Origin: an uncultured Gemella sp.
GTDB taxonomy: Bacteria > Bacillota > Bacilli > Staphylococcales > Gemellaceae
Assembly: GCA_947254465.1 (NCBI GenBank)
Contig: CAMYEU010000016.1
Span: forward strand, 1-16,403
Direction of reading: 5' to 3'
DNA: 16,403 nucleotides
Every line of letters begins with the position of its first letter. Within the stretch, counting starts at the first letter, position 1. Both the position numbers and the translations under genes were made by a program. Shown one piece after another: positions 1 to 6,537 of this stretch. The notes under the pieces were generated by a model that was given only the letters and a program-made list of their open reading frames with translations, did not search any database and was not told the DNA's origin.

Positions 1-56
1 ATGAAGAAATCGATACACCAAACAAGGTAATTTCATATATAGAAAATAGGAAATAG
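1..56 (+). CDS. dltC: 3' end of D-alanyl carrier protein DltC (partial)
   Basis: The codons from position 3 to the TAG at 54-56 encode EEIDTPNKVISYIENRK. This resembles the C-terminal end of DltC carrier proteins, where a TPN-type motif precedes the last helix. DltC is the small cytoplasmic acyl-carrier-like protein that holds D-alanine on a phosphopantetheine arm, charged by DltA, for incorporation into teichoic acids. The phosphopantetheine serine lies left of the window, so only the tail is visible. Identification rests mainly on the tail match and on dltD beginning five bases after the stop, which is the usual dltC-dltD order. Confidence 0.8.
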   Translation, partial: EEIDTPNKVISYIENRK

Positions 57-60
57 AATC

Positions 61-1233
61 ATGATAAGATTAAAAGCATTTTTAATATCAATAGTGTTGG
101 TATTAATTACACTTGTAATTTTAGATAAGACGTATGTGAAAAAGATAGAAAATTATTATAAAGTAAAGGATAATAGTGTTAGATACAGTACGGCTTATGA
201 GAAGTATAAGAGTAAAGATATAATAACAGAAAATATCACACCAAATACTTTAGTATTATTAGGATCTTCAGAGTTAACTGCAACAATTAATGAGAATTAT
301 CACCCTAAGAAAATATTTAATTACAATGATTTTAATATTATGCAGATTGGAACAGGGTATTCGCAAAATATTGTTCAAGCTTCAACGTTAGGTTCTATTG
401 AAGGCGCGATAAAGAATAGAAAAGTGGCAATTGTGGAGTCTGTGCAATGGTTCGCTAAGGGCGGCTTACAAAAAGATGCCTTTTTAAATAAAGCTTCGCA
501 AGAGCATATATACAACACTATGATTAATAATAAGATTAGTAAAGAAACAAAAGAGAAGTTAATTAATAGAGTAATAGAACTAACTGGTGATAATAAAGGT
601 CAGAATGATATATATAGAAAATATAAAGAATATTTTATTGAAAATAAAGGTAGTTTTATAGATGGAGAAATGTTGAAGATAGAAAATTATATATATTCTT
701 TTAAAAATAAAACGCAGTTTTATTCAAATAAAGGAAAAATAGATTATCCTCTTTCTGGACAGAATACTCCTAACTATGATTGGGATTCTCTTACTAATGA
801 TTTTGTAGAGAAAATTAAGAAAACTACAAATAATAACGAATATGCTGTGGATAATAAATATTATAATACGTATTTAGCTAAAAATTATTCATCTTTTAGA
901 GATTCAAATAAAGGGACAAGTTATTTAGAATCTCCAGAATATATTGATTATGAGATATTTCTTGATGTTGCGAAAGAGTTAGGGATGGAAGTTGAGGTAA
1001 TAATTTTTCCTGTTAATGGGAAATGGAATGATTATACTGGTGTCTCTAAGGAAATGCGTGAGCAGACTTATAGAAACATTGAAGAAATAGCGAAAAAGTA
1101 TACTAACGTTAAAGTTTTAAATTACGGTAATCGTGAATACGATGATTATTTCTTATTTGATGTAATGCATGTAGGTGTGAAAGGATGGATGCAGGTTGAA
1201 AGAGAGCTTTATGAATTTGCGAAACAAAATTAA
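61..1233 (+). CDS. dltD: D-alanyl-lipoteichoic acid biosynthesis protein DltD
   Basis: DltD is a membrane-anchored, outward-facing enzyme for the last stage of teichoic acid D-alanylation; the family has SGNH-hydrolase character. The 390-residue length is normal. Residues 5-21 form a single N-terminal membrane anchor. The nucleophile block GSSEL lies at 68-72, with S70 the likely catalytic serine, and the C-terminal block DVMHVGVKGW carries the partner Asp367 and His370. The start has an AGGAAA-like site overlapping the dltC tail. It sits between the dltC tail and dltX, so it belongs to the dlt operon rather than to the capsule locus. D-alanylation lowers surface negative charge and affects resistance to cationic peptides, which is family knowledge. 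No sign of damage. Confidence 0.95.
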   Translation: MIRLKAFLISIVLVLITLVILDKTYVKKIENYYKVKDNSVRYSTAYEKYKSKDIITENITPNTLVLLGSSELTATINENYHPKKIFNYNDFNIMQIGTGYSQNIVQASTLGSIEGAIKNRKVAIVESVQWFAKGGLQKDAFLNKASQEHIYNTMINNKISKETKEKLINRVIELTGDNKGQNDIYRKYKEYFIENKGSFIDGEMLKIENYIYSFKNKTQFYSNKGKIDYPLSGQNTPNYDWDSLTNDFVEKIKKTTNNNEYAVDNKYYNTYLAKNYSSFRDSNKGTSYLESPEYIDYEIFLDVAKELGMEVEVIIFPVNGKWNDYTGVSKEMREQTYRNIEEIAKKYTNVKVLNYGNREYDDYFLFDVMHVGVKGWMQVERELYEFAKQN

Positions 1234-1354
1234 TGATAATTCAAAGTTGTTTTTGTGGACAATATTCTTTTATATTTTAATAATGGGAATAATTATATAT
1301 TGCTTTATGACTGACTTTTCAAATGTTCAAGAATATGTCTATAGTGAGTTTTAA
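1211..1354 (+). CDS. dltX: Teichoic acid D-alanylation microprotein DltX
   Basis: This 47-residue reading frame starts inside the 3' end of dltD, overlapping it by 23 bases in another frame. It has a short basic N-terminus, one hydrophobic helix at about residues 14-33, and the C-terminal residues EYVYSEF. DltX proteins are about 50 residues long with one membrane helix and a conserved C-terminal end close to F-x-Y-N-E-F. Here Y44 occupies the conserved tyrosine position, and the aromatic-Glu-Phe ending is preserved. Published work places this tail at the extracellular DltB/DltD step of D-alanine transfer. The ribosome binding site is weak (AAAGAGAG upstream), so translation may be coupled to dltD. 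Placement after dltD is unusual, since dltX is more often found before dltA. The match is by motif and context only. Confidence 0.85.
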   Translation: MNLRNKINDNSKLFLWTIFFYILIMGIIIYCFMTDFSNVQEYVYSEF

Positions 1355-1397
1355 TTAAATCATTTAAATGATAAATATTTTATAATAGTAGTAATGT

Positions 1398-1428
1398 ATT
1401 GTACCATGCTTAGTATGTGTGGTACAAT
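1398..1428. promoter_or_regulatory. Perfect 9-bp inverted repeat: dlt terminator or operator
   Basis: ATTGTACCA at 1398-1406 is exactly complementary to TGGTACAAT at 1420-1428, with a 13-base loop. A T-rich stretch (1429-1440) follows, so it could end the dlt transcript. A TATAAT sits upstream at 1381-1386 without a good -35, and the acyltransferase ribosome binding site (AAGGAG, 1447-1452) lies just after. The palindrome could therefore instead be an operator or leader hairpin for the next gene. Which role applies cannot be settled from sequence. Confidence 0.5.
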
Positions 1429-1457
1429 TTATTTATATTTTAAATTAAGGAGAAATT

Positions 1458-2480
1458 ATGGATATCTTTGTATTATTATTATTTTCGATATTAGTATATT
1501 TATTACCAAACAATAATGATTACTTAGGTGTGAAATCTACAACAGGATTAAAAGGATTTCTTGCTTTAGGAATAGTGTTTCATCACTTATCACAGTCGGT
1601 TAGTACAGGAGGAGAATTTGTTAATTTTAAATATATGGGAACATATATAGTTTCAATCTTTTTCTTTTTATCTGCATATGGGTTATATACGCAAAATGAA
1701 AGAAAAGAGGGGTATTTAAATAATTTTTTAATCAAAAGGTTAGCAAGAGTTGTTATTCCAGCTTTATTTGTTTCAGGGATATATATAGTTTATTTTGTAT
1801 TTAATAAGCAAATATTACCGATTAGTTATTTTGTTAATCTTTTTGTAAAAGGGGGAACAGTAATAGCGAATGGTTGGTTTGTAGATGTAATAATTTTGTT
1901 GTATGTTTTCTTTTATATATCGTTTAAAGTTTTTAGTGATAGTAGGAGTGCAATATTTTGTAATACAATTTTCGTGATAATTTATATTGTTTTAGCTATA
2001 ATTTTAAAATATGATTTTTGGTGGTATAATAGTACTTTACCTTTCATAGTAGGCTTAATATGGGGGAAATATAAAGTAGATATTGATACTTTATTAAATA
2101 ATAATTATTTTATATTATTAATGCTGTTAACGGGATTATTATTTATATCTCATCACTATAGTTTTTTATTGGAAAGATTGGATGCATCGAGTAAATATAG
2201 TTTGGCGTTGGCTGCGAATTTAGATAATGTAATTTTTACTATTTTTTTTATGTTAGTAGTGAGAAAAATAAATTTTTCTAATAAGTATCTGCTATTTTTA
2301 GGTAAAGTATCGTTTGAATTATATATGATTCATGGTTTAGTGATGTCAATAGTTGGGAAGTATTTTTTTACTTCTAGATTAAATGATGTAATTTTTACTA
2401 TTTTAGTTTTAATTATTAGTATTATTTCAGCATGGCTAATAAATTTAATAATTAATAAAATTAGTATTAAGGCAACCTAA
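1458..2480 (+). CDS. Membrane acyltransferase, acyltransferase-3 family
   Basis: This 340-residue protein is strongly hydrophobic, with about ten predicted membrane helices. It carries the acyltransferase-3 signature near its N-terminus: GFLALGIVFHHLSQ at about 33-46, with His42-His43 at the catalytic histidine position, followed by further basic and aromatic loop residues. Family members move acetyl or other acyl groups across the membrane onto cell-surface glycans. There is no fused C-terminal SGNH domain of the OatA kind, so this is a stand-alone transferase. The start has a good AAGGAG site six bases upstream. It lies between the dlt operon and the capsule promoter and ends in its own terminator, so it appears to be a separate transcription unit. 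It may modify the capsule or another wall polymer; the substrate is unknown. Confidence 0.8.
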   Translation: MDIFVLLLFSILVYLLPNNNDYLGVKSTTGLKGFLALGIVFHHLSQSVSTGGEFVNFKYMGTYIVSIFFFLSAYGLYTQNERKEGYLNNFLIKRLARVVIPALFVSGIYIVYFVFNKQILPISYFVNLFVKGGTVIANGWFVDVIILLYVFFYISFKVFSDSRSAIFCNTIFVIIYIVLAIILKYDFWWYNSTLPFIVGLIWGKYKVDIDTLLNNNYFILLMLLTGLLFISHHYSFLLERLDASSKYSLALAANLDNVIFTIFFMLVVRKINFSNKYLLFLGKVSFELYMIHGLVMSIVGKYFFTSRLNDVIFTILVLIISIISAWLINLIINKISIKAT

Positions 2481-2496
2481 TTTGGTTGTCTTTTTT
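2469..2496 (+). terminator. Rho-independent terminator of the acyltransferase gene
   Basis: AAGGCAACC (2469-2477) pairs with GGTTGTC plus TT (2484-2492), including one G-U pair, around a short loop. A run of six T residues at 2491-2496 follows. The acyltransferase stop codon TAA (2478-2480) lies in the loop, so the last codons form the left arm of the stem. Confidence 0.85.
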
Positions 2497-2527
2497 ATTG
2501 AGTTTTCTTTAGTTCTAGTATGAATTA

Positions 2528-2536
2528 TGTTATAAT
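2528..2536 (+). promoter_or_regulatory. Promoter of the capsule operon (extended -10)
   Basis: TGTTATAAT combines an extended -10 TG with a perfect TATAAT at 2531-2536. The matching -35 position (2508-2513, TTTAGT) is weak, as is common for extended -10 promoters. It lies after the acyltransferase terminator and about 60 bases before the first capsule gene, giving a leader of roughly 50 bases. It is the only convincing promoter seen ahead of the capsule genes. Confidence 0.65.
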
Positions 2537-2595
2537 ATATAGATAAAATAACTCAATAAAGTTAATTAATAATTTGTATGTGATTAAGGTGAAAG

Positions 2596-3276
2596 ATGAA
2601 CATTGATAAAAGATTTGAAACAGAAGCTGTAAAAAAGTATAGAGCTTCGATTGAAAAGAAGAAAGTGTCGTTATTTCTGAAATTACTTTTTGATAAGGTA
2701 CTTGCATTAATTTTGCTTATTCCTTTATCACCTATAATTTTGGGAATAGCTATTTGGATAAAGTTAGATAGTGAAGGTCCTGTATTTTATAGGCAAGAGC
2801 GTATTACAACTTATGGTCGTACTTTTAGAATATTTAAGTTTAGAACAATGGTTAAAGATGCTGATAAGCTTGGGACAGCTGTCACTCAGCAAAATGATCC
2901 TCGTATTAGTAAGGTAGGACACAAGCTTCGTAAACTACGTCTTGATGAACTTCCTCAGCTTATCAATGTACTTGTTGGTGATATGAGTTTTGTAGGAGTA
3001 AGACCTGAAGTAGCGAAATATGTAGATAAGTATACTGATGAAATGAATGCAACATTACTTCTTCCTGCTGGGATAACTTCTCCAGCGAGTATCGAATACA
3101 AAGATGAAGATGAAGTTATTGAGAAATTTAAAGGAAGTGGAAGAAGTATAGATGAAATCTATGTGGAGGAGATTCTTCCAGATAAGATGAGATATAACTT
3201 AAAGTATATTGAAGAATTTAGTGTTATAAATGATATTAAAATAATGATAAAAACAGCTGTTGCGGTTGTTAAATAA
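2596..3276 (+). CDS. Initiating sugar-phosphate transferase (phosphoglycosyl transferase)
   Basis: This 226-residue protein is a bacterial sugar transferase of the monotopic phosphoglycosyl transferase class. It would start repeat-unit synthesis by moving a sugar-1-phosphate from a UDP-sugar to undecaprenyl phosphate at the inner membrane face. Visible motifs are one hydrophobic segment (36-56), GPVFYRQER (61-69), FKFRTM (80-85), the catalytic Asp117-Glu118 pair in LDELPQL, GDMSFVG (128-134) and RPE (136-138). It lacks the multi-helix N-terminal half of the CpsE/WbaP type (about 450 residues) and resembles short PglC- or WcfS-like enzymes. An AAGGTGA site at 2586-2592 supports the start. It is first in the capsule operon. 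The neighbouring aminotransferase suggests a 4-amino sugar as substrate, which is inference. Arginine CGT codons are more frequent here than in most later genes. Confidence 0.9.
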   Translation: MNIDKRFETEAVKKYRASIEKKKVSLFLKLLFDKVLALILLIPLSPIILGIAIWIKLDSEGPVFYRQERITTYGRTFRIFKFRTMVKDADKLGTAVTQQNDPRISKVGHKLRKLRLDELPQLINVLVGDMSFVGVRPEVAKYVDKYTDEMNATLLLPAGITSPASIEYKDEDEVIEKFKGSGRSIDEIYVEEILPDKMRYNLKYIEEFSVINDIKIMIKTAVAVVK

Positions 3277-3323
3277 AATTGAAGTATTAATTAAAAGTAA
3301 TTAAAAATAATTAGGAGTTTGAG

Positions 3324-4541
3324 ATGAAAAAATATAATATACCATTTTCTCCACCAGATATTAGTGAAGAAGAAATAAATGAAGTAATAGATACTTTAAA
3401 ATCAGGCTGGATTACAACTGGACCGAAGACAAAAGAATTAGAAAGAAGATTATCAGAATTTACTAGTACGCCAAAAACGGTTTGTCTTAATTCTGCAACT
3501 GCAGCGTTAGAGTTAACATTGCGTGTTTTAGGTATAGGTGAAGGAGATGAGGTTATCGTTCCTGCGATGACTTACACTGCTTCTTGTAGTGTAATTTATC
3601 ATGTTGGTGCGAAGGCTGTTATAGTTGATATTTCTGAAGATAGTCACGAGATGGATTATGTTGCTTTAGCTGATGCAATCACAGAGAAAACTAAAGCTGT
3701 TGTCCCTGTTGATTTAGCGGGGATACCGTGTGATTATGATAAAATCTTTGAAGTAGTTGAAAGTAAGAAACACTTATTCAAAGCTAATAGTGAATACCAA
3801 GAAAAACTTGGTAGAGTAGCTGTTGTAGCTGACGGAGCACATGCTTTAGGAAGTACTTATAAAGGTAAGAAAATTGGTTCTGTAGCTGACTTTACGACAT
3901 TCTCATTCCACGCTGTGAAGAACTTCACTACAGCCGAAGGTGGAAGTGTAACTTGGAAACAAAATGAAAACTTTGATAATGAAGAATTATATAGAGAATA
4001 TCAAATCTATTCTCTTCACGGTCAAACAAAAGATGCTTTAGCTAAAACTAAAGCAGGATCTTGGGAATATGATATTGTTATTCCTGGATATAAATGCAAT
4101 TTAACTGATATCGCAGCATCTATTGGATTAGTTCAATTAGATCGTTATCCTAAACTTTTAGAACGTCGTGATAACATTATTAGTCAGTATAATAAAGGAT
4201 TTGAAGGTACTAGAATTACAGCTCTAAGTCACAGTTCAGAAGAGTATAAATCATGTGGGCACCTATATATAACTCATGTTGAAGGTGCTACATTTGAACA
4301 ACGTGGTGAGATAATTGTTAAAATGGCAGAACGTGGAATTAGTTGTAATGTACACTATAAACCACTACCATTATTAACTGCGTACAGAAATTTAGGATTC
4401 GATATTGAAAACTATCCTAATGCCTATAATTACTATGTAAAAGAAATAACATTACCGTTACATACAAGACTTACTGATGAAGATGTAGCTGTAATTATTG
4501 AAAACTTCAAGGAAATAGTTCAGGAGGTAGTAGGTGAGTAA
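3324..4541 (+). CDS. DegT/DnrJ/EryC1/StrS family sugar aminotransferase
   Basis: This 405-residue protein is a PLP-dependent nucleotide-sugar aminotransferase, a family that turns a 4-keto (or 3-keto) nucleotide sugar into the amino sugar using glutamate. The start region PFSPPDISEEEINEV, the GW(I)TTGPKTKELE segment, the cofactor Asp170 in VADGAHALG and the Schiff-base Lys199 in SFHAVKNFTTAEGG are all present. AGGAG at 3313-3317 supports the start. It directly follows the initiating transferase, a pairing seen where the first sugar is bacillosamine-like or the 4-amino sugar AATGal. The 4,6-dehydratase that would supply its keto substrate is not in this window. The exact product is unknown. 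Codon use (several CGT, GCT, GTT) matches the preceding gene more than the downstream cassette. Confidence 0.9.
   Translation: MKKYNIPFSPPDISEEEINEVIDTLKSGWITTGPKTKELERRLSEFTSTPKTVCLNSATAALELTLRVLGIGEGDEVIVPAMTYTASCSVIYHVGAKAVIVDISEDSHEMDYVALADAITEKTKAVVPVDLAGIPCDYDKIFEVVESKKHLFKANSEYQEKLGRVAVVADGAHALGSTYKGKKIGSVADFTTFSFHAVKNFTTAEGGSVTWKQNENFDNEELYREYQIYSLHGQTKDALAKTKAGSWEYDIVIPGYKCNLTDIAASIGLVQLDRYPKLLERRDNIISQYNKGFEGTRITALSHSSEEYKSCGHLYITHVEGATFEQRGEIIVKMAERGISCNVHYKPLPLLTAYRNLGFDIENYPNAYNYYVKEITLPLHTRLTDEDVAVIIENFKEIVQEVVGE
4522..4527 (+). promoter_or_regulatory. Ribosome binding site fixing a GTG start
   Basis: AGGAGG lies six bases before GTG at 4534, inside the end of the aminotransferase gene. 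The nearby ATG triplets at 4544 and 4550 are out of frame with the glycosyltransferase, so GTG is the supported start and the two genes overlap by eight bases. Confidence 0.85.
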
Positions 4542-5523
4542 CTATGGAAATGAATTAATAAGTATAATTGTACCAGTATATAATGTTGAACAATACTTAG
4601 AAAAATGTGTATGCTCAATAATAAATCAAACATATAAAAATTTAGAAATAATTTTAGTAGATGACGGAGCTACTGATAGTAGTGGTAATATGTGCGATGA
4701 GCTAGCGAAGTCAGACAACAGGATAAAGGTATATCATAAAGAAAACGGCGGTTTATCAGACGCACGAAACTATGGTGTAGAAAGAGCAACTGGAGAATAT
4801 ATCGGATTTGTAGATAGTGATGACTATATAGATTCCGAAATGTACGAGAAACTATATGAAGCTATAAAAAAAGAGGATGTTGATGTAGCTGAATGTAATT
4901 TTAGATTCATTTATTCTAATAGAATTACAAATTATACAGACGATAAATATTATTTAGTATTGAATAAAGATGAGTATACAAAAGAATATGTAACTATGAA
5001 TAGAATTTTTGGAGCTGCATGGACAAAATTGATAAAGAGCAGCTTAGCTAAGGAAATTAAATTTCCAAAAGGTAAGTTGTTTGAGGATGGTTTTTATTCG
5101 TTGGAGTTAATGAAGAAAGCTAGAAACTTTGTTATATTTGATAGTCCTTATTATAATTATGTAATGAGAGAAAATAGTATTACAAATTCAAAATTTAATG
5201 AGAAAAACTTAGATTTAATAGAAATTGCTGATGATATTTATGATTATGTTATATCGACATATCCTTATTTAAAAAAAGAGGCTGCCAGACGAAAAATGTA
5301 TTCTTATTTTAATACATTAGATGCAATAATTGTAAGTTCAGATTATAGTAATAAAGTTTATTATAATAATATACAAGCATATTTTTATAAAAACTTTTTA
5401 CAGTTATTTACAAATAATAAAATTTCAATTAATAGGAAGATAAGATTATTGATAATGTTAGTAAATAAAAAAATGTATAAAAAAATATTGCTTAAACACC
5501 ATAGAAAACTGATGGGGAAATAA
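4534..5523 (+). CDS. Family 2 glycosyltransferase (GT2 paralogue 1)
   Basis: This 329-residue GT-A fold glycosyltransferase would add one sugar of the capsule repeat unit at the cytoplasmic membrane face. Motifs: nucleotide-binding start ISIIVPVYN (9-17), DDG (43-45), GGLSDARN (72-79), metal-binding DSDD (94-97), and the likely catalytic-base pair Glu184-Asp185 in FPKGKLFEDG. It begins at a GTG and overlaps the aminotransferase by eight bases, pointing to translational coupling. Its first 114 aligned residues differ at only about ten positions from the GT2 protein at 13513-14490, and part of the DNA is almost identical. The C-terminal halves diverge, although a YNY-x-MRENSITN block recurs. 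Donor and acceptor sugars cannot be read from the sequence. Confidence 0.9.
   Translation: MSNYGNELISIIVPVYNVEQYLEKCVCSIINQTYKNLEIILVDDGATDSSGNMCDELAKSDNRIKVYHKENGGLSDARNYGVERATGEYIGFVDSDDYIDSEMYEKLYEAIKKEDVDVAECNFRFIYSNRITNYTDDKYYLVLNKDEYTKEYVTMNRIFGAAWTKLIKSSLAKEIKFPKGKLFEDGFYSLELMKKARNFVIFDSPYYNYVMRENSITNSKFNEKNLDLIEIADDIYDYVISTYPYLKKEAARRKMYSYFNTLDAIIVSSDYSNKVYYNNIQAYFYKNFLQLFTNNKISINRKIRLLIMLVNKKMYKKILLKHHRKLMGK
4579..4688 (+). repeat. Direct repeat, copy 1 (within GT2 paralogue 1)
   Basis: This stretch aligns without gaps to 13546-13655 with six mismatches in 110 bases. The longest exact runs are 41 bases (4615-4655) and 33 bases (4579-4611). Both copies are on the same strand and in the same reading frame of related glycosyltransferase genes. 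Confidence 0.9.
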
Positions 5524-5526
5524 ATC

Positions 5527-6537
5527 ATGTTAAATAAGGAAACATTATATATTTTTAATACTCAGTATCAATTTTTGATAGCGTTAATAAAAGTAAAAGA
5601 AGGTGGCATAGATTCATTAGCGATTGTTAATAGAAGATTAGATGAACGTACACAAAGAATATTGATGACAGAAAAAGTTGTAAAAGACATTATACATATA
5701 GATGAGAGTATTTTTGCTTTTTGTAAATCTATACCTAAAAGGCGTGAATTGAAAAAAAAATTAAAAAAATTTGATACAGTAAATATATTTATTGATCATT
5801 TTACAATAGGTGCTTATCTAGATAAATATAAGATTTCATATAATACAATTGAAGATGGCTATAATTTTTTTATGTATGAATATAGAGATTTTAGGGATAA
5901 GCTTTTCACAAAAGAAGCAACCATTCAAGATTATAAAGAATTCATAAAACATATATTGTTTTGTAAAAAAAATAAACCAGGTTTTGGTAAATACTGTCAA
6001 TCAATAGAAGTAAATGATATATCAGTAGTTCCAAAAGATGAAAGATATCATAAGTTTAAAGAAGTACCAAGAAAAGACTTATTTAATAATATAAGTGAAG
6101 AAAGAAAACGATTAATATTAAGAGTTTTTGATGTAGAAGAACTATCTGAAGTGAAAGATAAATCAGTATTGATTTTAACACAACCACTAAGTGTAGATGG
6201 TCTTATGAACAACAATGATAAACAATATGGATTTTATAAGAAGATTTGTGATAAATATTTATCTGAAGGATATGAAGTATACTTGAAACCACATCCAAGA
6301 GATAGTGTTACTTATGAGAAAATGAATGAAATAAAACTAATTGCACAGACTGTTCCGATGGAATTAATTGAGATGGTGAGTGATGTTAAATTTGAAAAAA
6401 TAATAACACACTCATCAACAGCGATAAACTTCTTATCATGTGGAAAAGAAAAAGAAATATTTTATGATTTTAATACGAGAAAGTATGATGAAAAATTATT
6501 AGAAAAATATAAAATAAGCAAGGATGAACTATTATGA
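5527..6537 (+). CDS. Capsular sialyltransferase (GT52/CpsK-like)
   Basis: This 336-residue protein has the layout of bacterial sialyltransferases of GT-B fold. It begins LYIFNTQYQFLIAL (7-20). It carries the acidic D/E-D/E-G motif as Glu109-Asp110-Gly111, an HP motif in YLKPHPRD (His256-Pro257), and a serine motif HSSTA (295-299). In these families the acidic residue acts as base and the HP histidine contacts the CMP phosphate. It would transfer sialic acid from CMP-sialate to the repeat unit. Its place directly before wzx and neuBCDA matches cpsK in group B Streptococcus. It starts three bases after the preceding stop, with GGGGA as ribosome binding site, and overlaps wzx by four bases. Linkage (alpha-2,3, 2,6 or 2,8) cannot be told. 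Confidence 0.85.
   Translation: MLNKETLYIFNTQYQFLIALIKVKEGGIDSLAIVNRRLDERTQRILMTEKVVKDIIHIDESIFAFCKSIPKRRELKKKLKKFDTVNIFIDHFTIGAYLDKYKISYNTIEDGYNFFMYEYRDFRDKLFTKEATIQDYKEFIKHILFCKKNKPGFGKYCQSIEVNDISVVPKDERYHKFKEVPRKDLFNNISEERKRLILRVFDVEELSEVKDKSVLILTQPLSVDGLMNNNDKQYGFYKKICDKYLSEGYEVYLKPHPRDSVTYEKMNEIKLIAQTVPMELIEMVSDVKFEKIITHSSTAINFLSCGKEKEIFYDFNTRKYDEKLLEKYKISKDELL

Noticed and set aside
1378..1386. TATAAT at 1381-1386 as a definite promoter for the acyltransferase
   Set aside because: No acceptable -35 at 16-18 bases and no TG extension; such hexamers are common by chance in DNA this AT-rich, so it is mentioned only as a possibility.
2525..2707. 60-codon minus-strand frame across the capsule promoter
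   Set aside because: It overlaps the promoter, the leader and the start of the transferase gene, lacks a start signal and resembles chance AT-rich coding.
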